From contig CANQIA010000007.1 in assembly GCA_947624015.1 (NCBI GenBank), forward strand, positions 26,271 to 90,270: a stretch of 64,000 nt of DNA, written 5' to 3'. Of the stretch, positions 1 to 8,420 are shown one piece after another. Source of the DNA: an uncultured Clostridia bacterium. Its GTDB lineage: Bacteria > Bacillota > Clostridia > Lachnospirales > CAG-274. How positions within the stretch are numbered: position 1 is the first letter of the stretch; every line of letters starts with the position of its first letter. The notes beneath the pieces were generated by a model. The model was given only the letters and a program-made list of their open reading frames with translations. It searched no databases and was not told where the DNA came from. A program made the translations under genes and the position numbers.

Positions 1-5
1 TAACT

Positions 6-875
6 ATGAGCAGAGGAAGAATAATAAAAGGCGTCGGAGGCTTGTATTATATAGCCTCCGATGGCGTTGTATATGAATGCAGCGCAAGAGGAAGATTCAG
101 AAAGGCACGCATAACTCCCACAACGGGAGATAATGTCGGCTTTACGATACTGGATAAGGAAAAGAGAAAAGGCTCGCTGGATACGATCGAAAAGAGAAAA
201 AATATACTGCTGAGACCAAGGGTGGCGAATATAGACTGCGCTGTAATAATATTTGCCGCAGCAAGTCCCGATATAAACACAGATCTTCTGGATCGTTTTC
301 TTATACTGGCTGAGGAAAGGAAAATACCCGAGGTTATCATTTGCATAAACAAGTGGGATATTGCCAAGGAAGGGCTTCGTGAAAGGCTTGAGAGGATATA
401 CGGCGGGTATTACCCAATAGTATTTACATCGGCTGAGGAAAACAAAGGCATTGACGAGCTTAAAGCCCTGCTTGAGGGCAAGGTATCGGTATTTGCAGGT
501 CCGTCAGGCGTGGGCAAATCCAGTCTTATAAACCGCATAATACCCGAAAGCAACAGACAGACAGGCGAGATAAGTCGTAAAATAGAGAGAGGAAAGCACA
601 CTACAAGACAGGTGGAGCTTATAGACGCAGGGAACGACACATATATTGTGGATTCTCCGGGATTTACCTCCCTTACTCTTGAGTTTATAAAGCCTGAGGA
701 GCTTCAGTATTATTTTAGGGAGTTTAAGCAGTATATTGACAAGTGCCGCTTTGCGGACTGCGCCCATATACATGAACCCGACTGTATTATAAAGGAAAAC
801 GTAGGAAAGACCATAGCCAAGGAGAGATACGACGCTTTTGTCTTTCTATACAATGAATTGAGGAGCTTGTTATGA
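6..875 (+). CDS. rsgA: Ribosome small subunit-dependent GTPase A
   Basis: RsgA is a cytoplasmic circularly permuted GTPase that checks late 30S ribosomal subunit maturation. The permuted order is visible: an N-terminal OB-fold region, then the G4 motif NKWD near residue 115, the P-loop GPSGVGKSS near 165, the G3-type DSPG near 216, and a C-terminal zinc site with Cys and His residues at about 246-261. The length (289 aa) is normal for the family. The TAA at positions 1-3 may be the stop of an upstream gene, often a PrkC-type kinase, but that lies outside the window. The gene overlaps rpe by ATGA, so the two are translationally coupled. Confidence 0.95.
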   Translation: MSRGRIIKGVGGLYYIASDGVVYECSARGRFRKARITPTTGDNVGFTILDKEKRKGSLDTIEKRKNILLRPRVANIDCAVIIFAAASPDINTDLLDRFLILAEERKIPEVIICINKWDIAKEGLRERLERIYGGYYPIVFTSAEENKGIDELKALLEGKVSVFAGPSGVGKSSLINRIIPESNRQTGEISRKIERGKHTTRQVELIDAGNDTYIVDSPGFTSLTLEFIKPEELQYYFREFKQYIDKCRFADCAHIHEPDCIIKENVGKTIAKERYDAFVFLYNELRSLL

Positions 876-1546
876 AATATATTTTATCCCCGTCACTGCT
901 TTCAGCCGACTTTACAAGGCTTGAAAGAGATATAAGATTATGTGAGAACAACAATGTACCCTATCTTCATGTAGATGTTATGGACGGTCATTTCGTACCC
1001 AATATATCCATAGGCGTGCCTGTTGTAAAGAGTATAAGACAGTGTACGGAGCTTGTGCTTGACGTACACCTTATGATAAGCCAGCCCGAAAGGTATATAG
1101 ACGCTTTTGCCGAGGCAGGCTCCGATATCATAAACATACATTATGAGGCTGAAGGGGATAAAAAAGCTCTCCTTAAGAAAATAAGGGAAATGGGCAGATC
1201 TCCCGCCTTGACCATAAAGCCCAATACTTCCTACAAGGAGGTACTGGAGCTTGCGGACTATGTGGATATGTTCCTGGTAATGAGTGTGGAGCCGGGCTTC
1301 GGAGGTCAGAGCTTTATTGAAAAGACTCTTAAAAATGCGGAAGGTCTTGCAAGGTTCAGAGAAAAGCATGGTCTGGATTATGATATAGAAATGGACGGGG
1401 GCATAAGCGCATCTAATGTGGCAAAGCCCCTTGACGCAGGCGTAAACGTAGTCGTGGCAGGCTCCGCCATATTCGGAGCCGAAAGCCCCGAAAGGGAAAT
1501 AACCAGATTCAACGAGATATTGAGCAGATACGAGGCAATGATATGA
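872..1546 (+). CDS. rpe: Ribulose-phosphate 3-epimerase
   Basis: This enzyme interconverts ribulose 5-phosphate and xylulose 5-phosphate in the pentose phosphate pathway. It is a single-domain TIM barrel of 224 aa, the usual length. The metal-binding HVDVMDGHFVPN segment (H33, D35), the VHLMI strand, the VEPGFGGQ phosphate loop and the C-terminal DGGI segment are all present. It starts inside the stop codon of rsgA and ends inside the start of thiN (ATGA overlaps on both sides), so it sits in the middle of a compact operon. The order rsgA-rpe-thiN is common in Firmicutes. Confidence 0.97.
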   Translation: MKYILSPSLLSADFTRLERDIRLCENNNVPYLHVDVMDGHFVPNISIGVPVVKSIRQCTELVLDVHLMISQPERYIDAFAEAGSDIINIHYEAEGDKKALLKKIREMGRSPALTIKPNTSYKEVLELADYVDMFLVMSVEPGFGGQSFIEKTLKNAEGLARFREKHGLDYDIEMDGGISASNVAKPLDAGVNVVVAGSAIFGAESPEREITRFNEILSRYEAMI

Positions 1547-2175
1547 GAACTATAATAATAGGCAACGGAGATATTAACAATTACGATATTGTGAGAGAGT
1601 ATTTTGACGGAGCGTACATTATAGCCTGTGACGGCGGTCTGCGTCATTGCAGAGCTATGATGATAACGCCCAATGTAATGGTGGGAGATTTTGACTCTGC
1701 CAACAAGGGGGATATTTCCTTTTACGAAGAGCTGGGAGTGCTTAAGGTGGACTTTCCAAGGAAAAAGGATATGACCGATATGGAAATAGCCATTGAAAAG
1801 GCTCTTGAGAAAAGCTCCGATGAGATATACATCGTAGGCGGTCTTGGAACACGCTTTGACCATAGCCTTGCCAATGTACACATACTTATAAAGCCTATAA
1901 GAAAGGGCGTAAGGACATATCTCCTTGATGAACACAATATCATAACTCTTGTGGAGGATTCCATAGAGATAATAGGAGGGATAGGACAGACTGTTTCCCT
2001 TATCCCCCTTACCACCGAGGTAACAGGTATCGAAACCAGAAATATGGAATATCCTCTCTATAACAGAACGCTTACCGTAGGCACTTCCCTTGGCATAAGC
2101 AATGTTATGACAAAGGAAGAGGCGTTTATTTCGGTGAAGGAAGGTATTCTTATCGTAATAATGTCAAAGGAATGA
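1543..2175 (+). CDS. thiN: Thiamine pyrophosphokinase
   Basis: It converts thiamine to thiamine diphosphate using ATP, the last step of cofactor salvage. The 210-aa length fits the bacterial TPK family. The family's early CDGGL segment, the Asp-rich VGDFDS motif and the central GGLGTRFDH motif are present, followed by a C-terminal beta-rich thiamine-binding half containing EVTGIETRNMEYPL. It overlaps rpe by ATGA upstream and abuts the L,D-transpeptidase downstream, so all four first genes probably share one transcript. I see no riboswitch before it. Confidence 0.95.
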   Translation: MRTIIIGNGDINNYDIVREYFDGAYIIACDGGLRHCRAMMITPNVMVGDFDSANKGDISFYEELGVLKVDFPRKKDMTDMEIAIEKALEKSSDEIYIVGGLGTRFDHSLANVHILIKPIRKGVRTYLLDEHNIITLVEDSIEIIGGIGQTVSLIPLTTEVTGIETRNMEYPLYNRTLTVGTSLGISNVMTKEEAFISVKEGILIVIMSKE

Positions 2176-2180
2176 TACTT

Positions 2181-2993
2181 ATGAAGAAAATTACGGCATT
2201 GCTCGTTCTTATGCTTTTTGTTATAGGCGCTTGCTGTGTAAGCGCAGGCGCGGACGCATACAGAATTACCGTAAACAAGTCCACCAACTGTGTGACCGTT
2301 TACAAAGCCGACGAAAATGGGGAGTACAAGCCCTTTAAAGCTATGATATGCTCTGTGGGGAAAAATGATTCCACTCCCTCGGGCAGCTTCAAAACACAGG
2401 CAAAATATGTTTGGAGAGAGCTTTTCGGCAATGTTTACGGACAATATGCCACAAGGATAAACGGACACATACTCTTTCATTCTGTCTATTACAATAGGAC
2501 AAGCCCGGATACCCTTGAAACATCAGGCTATAATCAGCTCGGTACGGCTGCGTCTATGGGATGCGTAAGGCTTACGGCAGCCGATGCCAAATGGATATAT
2601 GACAACTGTCCCTTGGGTACCCGGGTGGATATAATAAACGAGGGTAAGGATCCCCTTGAAAGACCAAATGCCATAAAGCTGGGCAAAAACGCTACATATC
2701 CGAGCTGGGATCCTACCGATCCGTCTCCCGACAATCCATGGAAAAACGAGGGCGTCAAGTTCCACTATATAGCCCTTCACAAAAAGGTAAAGGCAGAGGG
2801 ACTTACCTCCGAAAAGCTTGCCGAGGTAATAAGATCCGGTATAGTTGCCTTTGATACTGCAAATAATATTATACATTTTGACCTTGCCTATGATATTTCG
2901 CCCGAAAAAAAGGGGAAATATGATGTAAAGTATTTTGCAACGGACGTACTGGGAAATTACGGAGAGATAAACGGCACCGTGGTCATAGAGTGA
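2181..2993 (+). CDS. Exported L,D-transpeptidase (YkuD family)
   Basis: This is a predicted peptidoglycan cross-linking enzyme or related cysteine transpeptidase acting outside the membrane. A hydrophobic signal segment at residues 1-22 ends in IGAC, which could be a lipobox. A YkuD domain follows, with a conserved His in LFHSVYY and the catalytic SMGCVRL segment. The last ~85 residues look like an Ig-like domain. A start at 2181 is preferred because AAAGGA at 2166-2171 is 9 nt upstream; an in-frame ATG at 2172 overlaps the thiN stop but has no spaced Shine-Dalgarno. It is probably the last gene of the rsgA operon. Confidence 0.88.
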   Translation: MKKITALLVLMLFVIGACCVSAGADAYRITVNKSTNCVTVYKADENGEYKPFKAMICSVGKNDSTPSGSFKTQAKYVWRELFGNVYGQYATRINGHILFHSVYYNRTSPDTLETSGYNQLGTAASMGCVRLTAADAKWIYDNCPLGTRVDIINEGKDPLERPNAIKLGKNATYPSWDPTDPSPDNPWKNEGVKFHYIALHKKVKAEGLTSEKLAEVIRSGIVAFDTANNIIHFDLAYDISPEKKGKYDVKYFATDVLGNYGEINGTVVIE

Positions 2994-3110
2994 TGGAAAA
3001 TCACATTTGAGATAGACCATGAGCATGGTTCAATTTGTCATATTTTTCGGCAGTCGGCGGATCAAAAGGCTGTAATTTGTTTATACGATAAAATTAAATA
3101 TATAACCATA

Positions 3111-3152
3111 AATAAGGAAGCGTTTTATAATCAAGTATGGCGCTTCCTTATT
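3111..3152. terminator. Hairpin terminator after the rsgA operon
   Basis: A perfect 12-bp inverted repeat (3111-3122 with 3141-3152) with an 18-nt loop, flanked by A-rich sequence on the left and TTATT within and after the right arm. It lies 118 nt past the L,D-transpeptidase stop. The long loop and weak T-run make it a moderate rather than strong terminator. The rest of 2994-3290 shows no other recognisable element. Confidence 0.55.
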
Positions 3153-3296
3153 CATTGCGTAAAACCTAGGGAATACGGGCAGATTTTTTGCTCTGATACG
3201 GGGTCGGATATGTTATGGCGCTTGTCTGTAATATATGAAATATAAATGAAGTATTTTTATACAAAACGTCAAAAGATTATTTGTTTTGTTTGCATA

Positions 3297-3337
3297 TTGT
3301 ATTTAAAATACAAAAGTTGTATCATTAAGCTTATAAT
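3297..3337 (+). promoter_or_regulatory. Candidate promoter with palindromic operator, pectate lyase gene
   Basis: An 8-bp inverted repeat around one central base (TTGTATTT at 3297-3304, AAATACAA at 3306-3313) overlaps a weak -35-like TACAAA at 3309-3314. A consensus -10 TATAAT lies at 3332-3337 after a 17-nt spacer. A palindrome over a poor -35 box is typical of a regulated promoter. The transcript would begin near 3344, which favours the translation start at 3388. Confidence 0.45.
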
Positions 3338-3387
3338 GGAAAAGAATGAAGTTTGGCTTTTTCAAAAAAAATAAGGAGGAAAAAAGA

Positions 3388-6300
3388 ATGAAGTTTTTCA
3401 GAAAGGCTTTATCGGCTATCCTTGCGGCGTCATTGTTGCTGGGTTCCATATCCGTTGATACGATAATGGTCTCTGCGGCAACGCCAAGCAGAGCGGGAGG
3501 CTGGTATGAATCTATCTATGCAGAGTGGAAGGATGCAGATCCGGACAATGCAACAGTTGAGTATAAGCTCAGTACAGACAGCGCTTATACTGCCCTTAAG
3601 GGCAACGATGCGGAATATCTTATAAGAGAGGCGGCTTCAAAGGGTTACGGTCGTGTTGATATACCCGGACTTAAGGAAGGTACATATGACCTGAGGATAA
3701 CTGCCTCCGATAAGAATGTTTATGAAAGAAAGAATATAAGCGTTATTGCATTTGACCGTTCGGGTTATGCTCACTGGACACCTGCCGGTCCGGAGACCTA
3801 TAACGACATAGGCGGCTATAATAACGACGGTACGCCAAAGTCCAACGCTATCGTAGTTTATGTAACAGATGAAAATAAGGATACGGTAGCTATACCGGGA
3901 TATGAAGATCATCCCGACATCAGTTACAAAAATAAAGACGGCGCCACATGGACAAGAGGCACAAAGGGTATAGGCAATATACTTAACAATAACTATACAT
4001 TTATAAAAGAGGTTACCGATGCGCATCCTCTTATCATAAGATTTATAGGCAAGGTAACGCTTCCCAAGAATCTTACTCCCTATAATATGAAGGATGTTGC
4101 TTTAGGCGGCTCCAAGGGCGACAACGGAAATCTTGCCATTACAAAGTACGGCAAGAACATTACACTGGAGGGTATAGGCGACGACGCCGAGATAAACGGC
4201 TGGGGCTTTACCTTCTCCCAGACTTCAACCTGCCCTGCCGACTCAGGCAAGAACTTTGAGGTAAGAAATCTTACCTTTAGAAACTATACGGAAGACGCCT
4301 TAGGCTTCCAGGGCGACGACGCCATTTCATATCCTATTGAGAGAATATGGGTACATAACAATGTATTCTATCCGGGCTACTGCGCTAATCCTACAGAGGG
4401 CGATAAGAGCGAAGGCGACGGCTCTTGTGATTTCAAGAGAGGTCAGTACTATACAATGAGCTACAATCATTATATAAAATGCCATAAGACAAATCTTTTA
4501 GGCGCAGGCGACGGCGATGACCAGTTCTTTATGACTCTTCATCATAACTGGTATCAGAATGTTGGGGCAAGACAGCCTCTTGGCGCAGGCGGAAATGTGC
4601 ATATTTACAACACATATTTCCAGGATGAAATGCCAAACGGCGCAAACAAGCACAGCACAAGCACGGTAATAGACCTTAGAGGAAATGCGTCAGTGCTTGC
4701 GGAAAATAATTGTTTCGAGGCTTGTAAAAACTGCTATTCATTAAGAGATCCCGCTTCAACGCTTAAGAGCTTCGGTAATATTTATAAGTCTATAACAGTA
4801 GGCGGCAAGCAGGTAGACTGTGAGATACAGAATCCAAAGAGGTGGGAAGGCAAGTTTACGGAAGTAAAGAACAGAAACGATAAGGGACTTCCGTCCAATG
4901 GTCTTTTGATGCCCGACGGTGGCTCAATAGCAGATTGGGATATTAATTCAAAGTATTTCTACTGCGATCCTGCCGGCAATTCTATAGTTGAGCAGATGGA
5001 AGAAGCCGAACAAGTACCGAATATAGTCAAGGATTATGCAGGTACTTTACACGAGCTGCCTCAGACGGAGTTCGGCTTTGTTGAAATAACCGTTACAGAC
5101 AATAACAATAACCCTGTAAACGATGCTTCCGTTACGGCAAGCGGTCTCAGCTTTACAAATCAGGGCAGCGGCGTATACAGAGCAAAGGCGTCTCTTTACT
5201 CAGAATATGAAGTAACGGTTTCAAAAGACGGCTTTGAGAATGTTGTTATAACTACCGGCGCCATTATGAGCAACGGCGATATAAGTAAGGGTTCGGCTGT
5301 ACTTGTGCCGGATACCGACGGCAAGGCGGCAGTTAAGCTGGTAAGCCTGTCAGACGGTACTCCTATTGTAGGCGCAAAGGTCACTCTTACAAAGGACAAC
5401 AGAGTTCTTACGGACAACGGAGACGGTACATACGACTCAGGAGAGTATCAGTATGATGTAGGCGAATACAGCGTTACGATTACGGATACAGGCGATTTTA
5501 TCCCTCCGGAAGGTCCCAAGACAATTCAGATAAAGACTACAAACGCTCCTACGGAGATCAAGCTTGAAAGAGCCAAGGGTACGGTAGAGATCACCGTAAA
5601 GGCGTCAGAAGGAACAGAGAAGGAACTTGATCTGAGTACAGCAGAGGTATATGCAGGCACTGTTAAGCTTGAAAAGACAGGCGCAGATACCTTTGGCGGA
5701 ACCGTAGAGGTAGGCGTTTTGTTACCTATTTCGGTAAGAGTTCCCGGCTGGCAGATAGCAAGCATTGTGCCTGCCGAAATAAAGGCTTCCGTAACGGGTA
5801 AAGCCACTGCTTTGGTAACATTGCAGGAAGGCGGAGAGGAATATATATGGGACTATACAAACGGTATAGGCATAGAGGATGAGTTCTTCGTATTCGGAAG
5901 CGGCTGGAGCAATTGGGGAGACGCTAAGAAGAATCCGCTTCCAAATCCCGACGATCCCGAGAGCAGCCTTACCAATGCACGTAAAATGGAGTCAAACAAA
6001 GTGATAACCTTTGACGCTCCCGCAAAGGGCAAGCTCCTTATAGTTATCCACGGAAAGGGCGGCACTCCTACAATAAAGCTTACAAATCCCGACGGCACTG
6101 TTCAGAAGGGCATAAATGTTCCTTCCAACGGCGGTACCATAGTGCTGGATGTAGAGCAAGGCTTAAATAAGCTTGAAAAGGACAGCAAGGAAAGTGAATT
6201 GTATTATCTTAAGTATACGGCAGGCGACTATGTAGCGCCTCCTATACCGGGCGGCGGCACTACCGAGGAACAGACCGACGAACAGACTGAGGAACAGACC

Positions 6301-7725
6301 GAGGAAACAACATATTCTATCCCTGTTGAATTGGGTACTCCCGATACTAACAACGGCAGTTTACCCGACGGTACAGCTACTGTTGAATATCATCCCGATA
6401 CGGATACATGGTATCTTGCGGATACATCATCTTCAGCGGCAGCAGAGCTTATAATTCCGTTTAAGGAGCCTATTACAAAGGGCGAGGTAATAATCACAGG
6501 CAAGGTAACTCCTTCCACAAACAACTCAAAGTGGGGCTTCATAAGAGCGGTAGGTACAGTGAACGGCAATGAAAAACAGGATGTTGCGGCTTTCGCAACA
6601 AGTGAAAAGCCGATCAGTGTTTCTCTCAGGACCCATACGGGTACGACTGAGGATCCCTATGTTTATACGGTGGCTCAGCCTACAACTGCCGTAGAAGGCG
6701 GCACGACCTATGATTATGTGATTTATATCAATATGGATACAAAGAAGGCTGTGCTTACAGTAGACGGCAAGACAACAGCTTCTGCCGATATAATAGTTGA
6801 CGCTTTGACAGGTGTTGGTTCCATTACAGGCATGAAGGATGTGGAAAGAACCGTTACTCTTACAACTCCTTATGTTGGTATACCTACTGAGGCTCCGGCT
6901 CCTTCGGATACTCTCAGCGATGAGTATATGTGGCCTGTAAATACTAACCTTACAAATGACGATACGGGTATGCTTACCTGGGGCGATACGTTCAGAAGCT
7001 CAACGGATGAAAAGGGCGAGGTGCCTTTCGTTGACGGCGATAAGACATATATGCTTTCAAAGTATATAAAGCCTAATCTTGATCCTAAGGGCGCTGACGG
7101 ATTCGATCCCGTTACAAGCACAGATAACAACAATATTCCCGTATCAGGTGGTTATATTAAGTTTACGCCAAAGGCAAACGGCGTGCTTACACTGGCTTTA
7201 AAGACAAACGCAGGAAAAGCCAACTATATTACCGATGAAGCAGGTACAATAGTTAAGCATATTGACAATATCAATGGCAACGATTCCGTATATGATATAG
7301 TAAGGATCGATGTTAAGAAGGACAAGAGCTACAATATATTTGCCTCAAAGTCTAAGATATGTATTTACTATATCGGTTATACAACTGATAAGGATACAGA
7401 AGGCTCAACAAGCGAGCCTCCTACTCAGGGTACAACGGCTCAGCCTCCTGCGCCTGCCGGAGATAACGAGATATACGGCAATGCAGACGATAACGACAAT
7501 ATAGGCATACAGGATGCAGCCGAGCTTTTCGACTTTGTACTGGGCAACGGTATCGAGCAGACAGGCGGCGGTGTTGTTACACCGGGCAATATAGAAGAAT
7601 CGGGCTGGATGCACTGGCTTGATGTAAACGAAGATAAAGTTATAGATTCAGCCGATGTTGCGGAGGTACTCCAGAAAGTACTTGACGGCAGCTATTTGAT
7701 GCCTGTTGAAAGGGCTAAAAATTAA
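3388..7725 (+). CDS. Secreted multidomain pectate lyase with dockerin-like C-terminus
   Basis: A 1445-aa secreted enzyme predicted to cleave polygalacturonate by beta-elimination. Visible parts: signal peptide (1-31); an FN3-like domain (~36-130); a right-handed beta-helix pectate lyase (~135-550) with FEVRNLTFRNY, WVHNNVFYPG, an Asp-rich calcium-site region and GARQPLGAGGNVHIYN; several Ig or carboxypeptidase-regulatory-like domains (~555-810); a beta-sandwich region; a Thr/Glu/Gln-rich linker; two further possible carbohydrate-binding modules; and a C-terminal pair of F-hand repeats (NADDNDNIGIQD and LDVNEDKVIDSAD) resembling a type I dockerin. The presumed catalytic Arg (residue 395) and Pro of RxPxxR are kept, but the second Arg is Ala. 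The start at 3388 has AAGGAGG nearby; an in-frame ATG at 3346 lacks a ribosome binding site. Confidence 0.88.
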   Translation: MKFFRKALSAILAASLLLGSISVDTIMVSAATPSRAGGWYESIYAEWKDADPDNATVEYKLSTDSAYTALKGNDAEYLIREAASKGYGRVDIPGLKEGTYDLRITASDKNVYERKNISVIAFDRSGYAHWTPAGPETYNDIGGYNNDGTPKSNAIVVYVTDENKDTVAIPGYEDHPDISYKNKDGATWTRGTKGIGNILNNNYTFIKEVTDAHPLIIRFIGKVTLPKNLTPYNMKDVALGGSKGDNGNLAITKYGKNITLEGIGDDAEINGWGFTFSQTSTCPADSGKNFEVRNLTFRNYTEDALGFQGDDAISYPIERIWVHNNVFYPGYCANPTEGDKSEGDGSCDFKRGQYYTMSYNHYIKCHKTNLLGAGDGDDQFFMTLHHNWYQNVGARQPLGAGGNVHIYNTYFQDEMPNGANKHSTSTVIDLRGNASVLAENNCFEACKNCYSLRDPASTLKSFGNIYKSITVGGKQVDCEIQNPKRWEGKFTEVKNRNDKGLPSNGLLMPDGGSIADWDINSKYFYCDPAGNSIVEQMEEAEQVPNIVKDYAGTLHELPQTEFGFVEITVTDNNNNPVNDASVTASGLSFTNQGSGVYRAKASLYSEYEVTVSKDGFENVVITTGAIMSNGDISKGSAVLVPDTDGKAAVKLVSLSDGTPIVGAKVTLTKDNRVLTDNGDGTYDSGEYQYDVGEYSVTITDTGDFIPPEGPKTIQIKTTNAPTEIKLERAKGTVEITVKASEGTEKELDLSTAEVYAGTVKLEKTGADTFGGTVEVGVLLPISVRVPGWQIASIVPAEIKASVTGKATALVTLQEGGEEYIWDYTNGIGIEDEFFVFGSGWSNWGDAKKNPLPNPDDPESSLTNARKMESNKVITFDAPAKGKLLIVIHGKGGTPTIKLTNPDGTVQKGINVPSNGGTIVLDVEQGLNKLEKDSKESELYYLKYTAGDYVAPPIPGGGTTEEQTDEQTEEQTEETTYSIPVELGTPDTNNGSLPDGTATVEYHPDTDTWYLADTSSSAAAELIIPFKEPITKGEVIITGKVTPSTNNSKWGFIRAVGTVNGNEKQDVAAFATSEKPISVSLRTHTGTTEDPYVYTVAQPTTAVEGGTTYDYVIYINMDTKKAVLTVDGKTTASADIIVDALTGVGSITGMKDVERTVTLTTPYVGIPTEAPAPSDTLSDEYMWPVNTNLTNDDTGMLTWGDTFRSSTDEKGEVPFVDGDKTYMLSKYIKPNLDPKGADGFDPVTSTDNNNIPVSGGYIKFTPKANGVLTLALKTNAGKANYITDEAGTIVKHIDNINGNDSVYDIVRIDVKKDKSYNIFASKSKICIYYIGYTTDKDTEGSTSEPPTQGTTAQPPAPAGDNEIYGNADDNDNIGIQDAAELFDFVLGNGIEQTGGGVVTPGNIEESGWMHWLDVNEDKVIDSADVAEVLQKVLDGSYLMPVERAKN

Positions 7726-7743
7726 ATTGCTGAGTAAATAATA

Positions 7744-7785
7744 AAGGCTGTCGCATTTGTGATACAAATGCGACAGCCTTATTTT
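7744..7785 (+). terminator. Strong rho-independent terminator of the pectate lyase gene
   Basis: A perfect 17-bp stem (7744-7760 with 7764-7780) with a 3-nt loop, followed by ATTTTATTTA. It starts 18 nt after the pectate lyase stop codon. Confidence 0.9.
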
Positions 7786-7828
7786 ATTTATGGCTGAATT
7801 TTTGTTAATGCGACGATTTTGTGGAAGC

Positions 7829-7877
7829 ACCTCTCCGTCAGTCCTGCGGACTGACACCTCCCCTCAATAGGGGAGGT
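7829..7877 (+). repeat. Left inverted-repeat unit (two stacked palindromes)
   Basis: Reads ACCTCTCCGTCAG, then a hairpin (7837-7844 with 7848-7855) and a second hairpin (7856-7864 with 7869-7877, core ACCTCCCCT/AGGGGAGGT). Its reverse complement matches the unit at 8329-8407 in order and sequence, including the terminal GAGAGGT. I recall similar palindromic units scattered between genes of gut Clostridia, but copy number here cannot be tested. Confidence 0.7.
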
Positions 7878-8328
7878 TAAAAAGAATAGTGTAGGTTTTG
7901 GAAGAAGAATAGCGGGGCTGAGGCGGAAAGGTAGGCGCAATAATAACACAAGTATTTTTGAAATAGCTATAAGCTAAAGCTCCCCTATCAGGGGAACTCA
8001 GACTGTCGAAAAAACAATATTTTGAAAGAAAATATAGATTTTAAGTAAAGAACAGCTTTCAAAAAAGCGCTAGTCGCATTACTTCGTAATGCTGCTTGCC
8101 ATGCATCCGGGTCGCAGACTTTAATCCGCAAGTTTGCAACCGCAAGAGAGTAATGCGGCTTGCTTTGCGAAGCAAAGTTGCTGATTGAGCTTTGCCCGCC
8201 TGAGGAAAAAATTTGAGCTTAGAAAGCCATAAATTGGCTTTCGTAAAGCTCAATATTTTTATACCCGAATATCTGCAAGAAATGTCGTAAGGCATTTCTT
8301 GCAAGCATGTCGATTTATCGACACGCAG

Positions 8329-8407
8329 AGCTCCCCTATCAGGGGAGCTGTCAGCCCTTGGCGATAAGTCGTATGAAATTTACTTTGAGTGGGGCTGACT
8401 GAGAGGT
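8329..8407 (-). repeat. Right inverted-repeat unit
   Basis: Contains a perfect 9-bp hairpin (8329-8337 with 8341-8349), then GTCAGCCC at 8350-8357 paired with GGGCTGAC at 8392-8399, ending in TGAGAGGT. It is the reverse-complement counterpart of 7829-7877, except that the second hairpin carries a 34-nt loop where the left copy has 3 nt. Confidence 0.7.
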
Positions 8408-8420
8408 AAAAAGCAGATTT

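Larger units (their letters stand above)
7829..8407. repeat. Hairpin-rich non-coding region bounded by inverted repeats
   Basis: This 580-bp stretch contains no convincing gene. It holds at least ten short inverted repeats. Besides the boundary units there are hairpins at 7981-7995, 8076-8092, 8163-8177, 8214-8252 (an 8-bp stem nested in a 7-bp stem), 8275-8302 (10 to 12 bp, capped by GTAA) and 8308-8323. The ends ACCTCTC and GAGAGGT are inverted copies, as in a MITE, but no target-site duplication is obvious. It could be a non-autonomous mobile element, a cluster of REP-like repeats, or the source of a structured RNA. A short minus-strand reading frame at 8059-8304 has no ribosome binding site and simply crosses the hairpins. 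Confidence 0.55.

Noticed and set aside
3346..3387. Upstream in-frame ATG of the pectate lyase gene as the real start
   Set aside because: There is no Shine-Dalgarno, it lies about at the predicted transcript start, and it would put a charged stretch before a standard signal peptide. The start at 3388 has AAGGAGG.
6240..6310. Glu/Gln/Thr repeat in the pectate lyase as a frameshift or sequencing artefact
   Set aside because: The frame stays open and domains continue on both sides; it is a normal linker between secreted modules.
8059..8304. 81-codon minus-strand reading frame in the hairpin-rich region
   Set aside because: It has no ribosome binding site, crosses several perfect hairpins, and matches no recognisable family; it is most likely non-coding repeat sequence.
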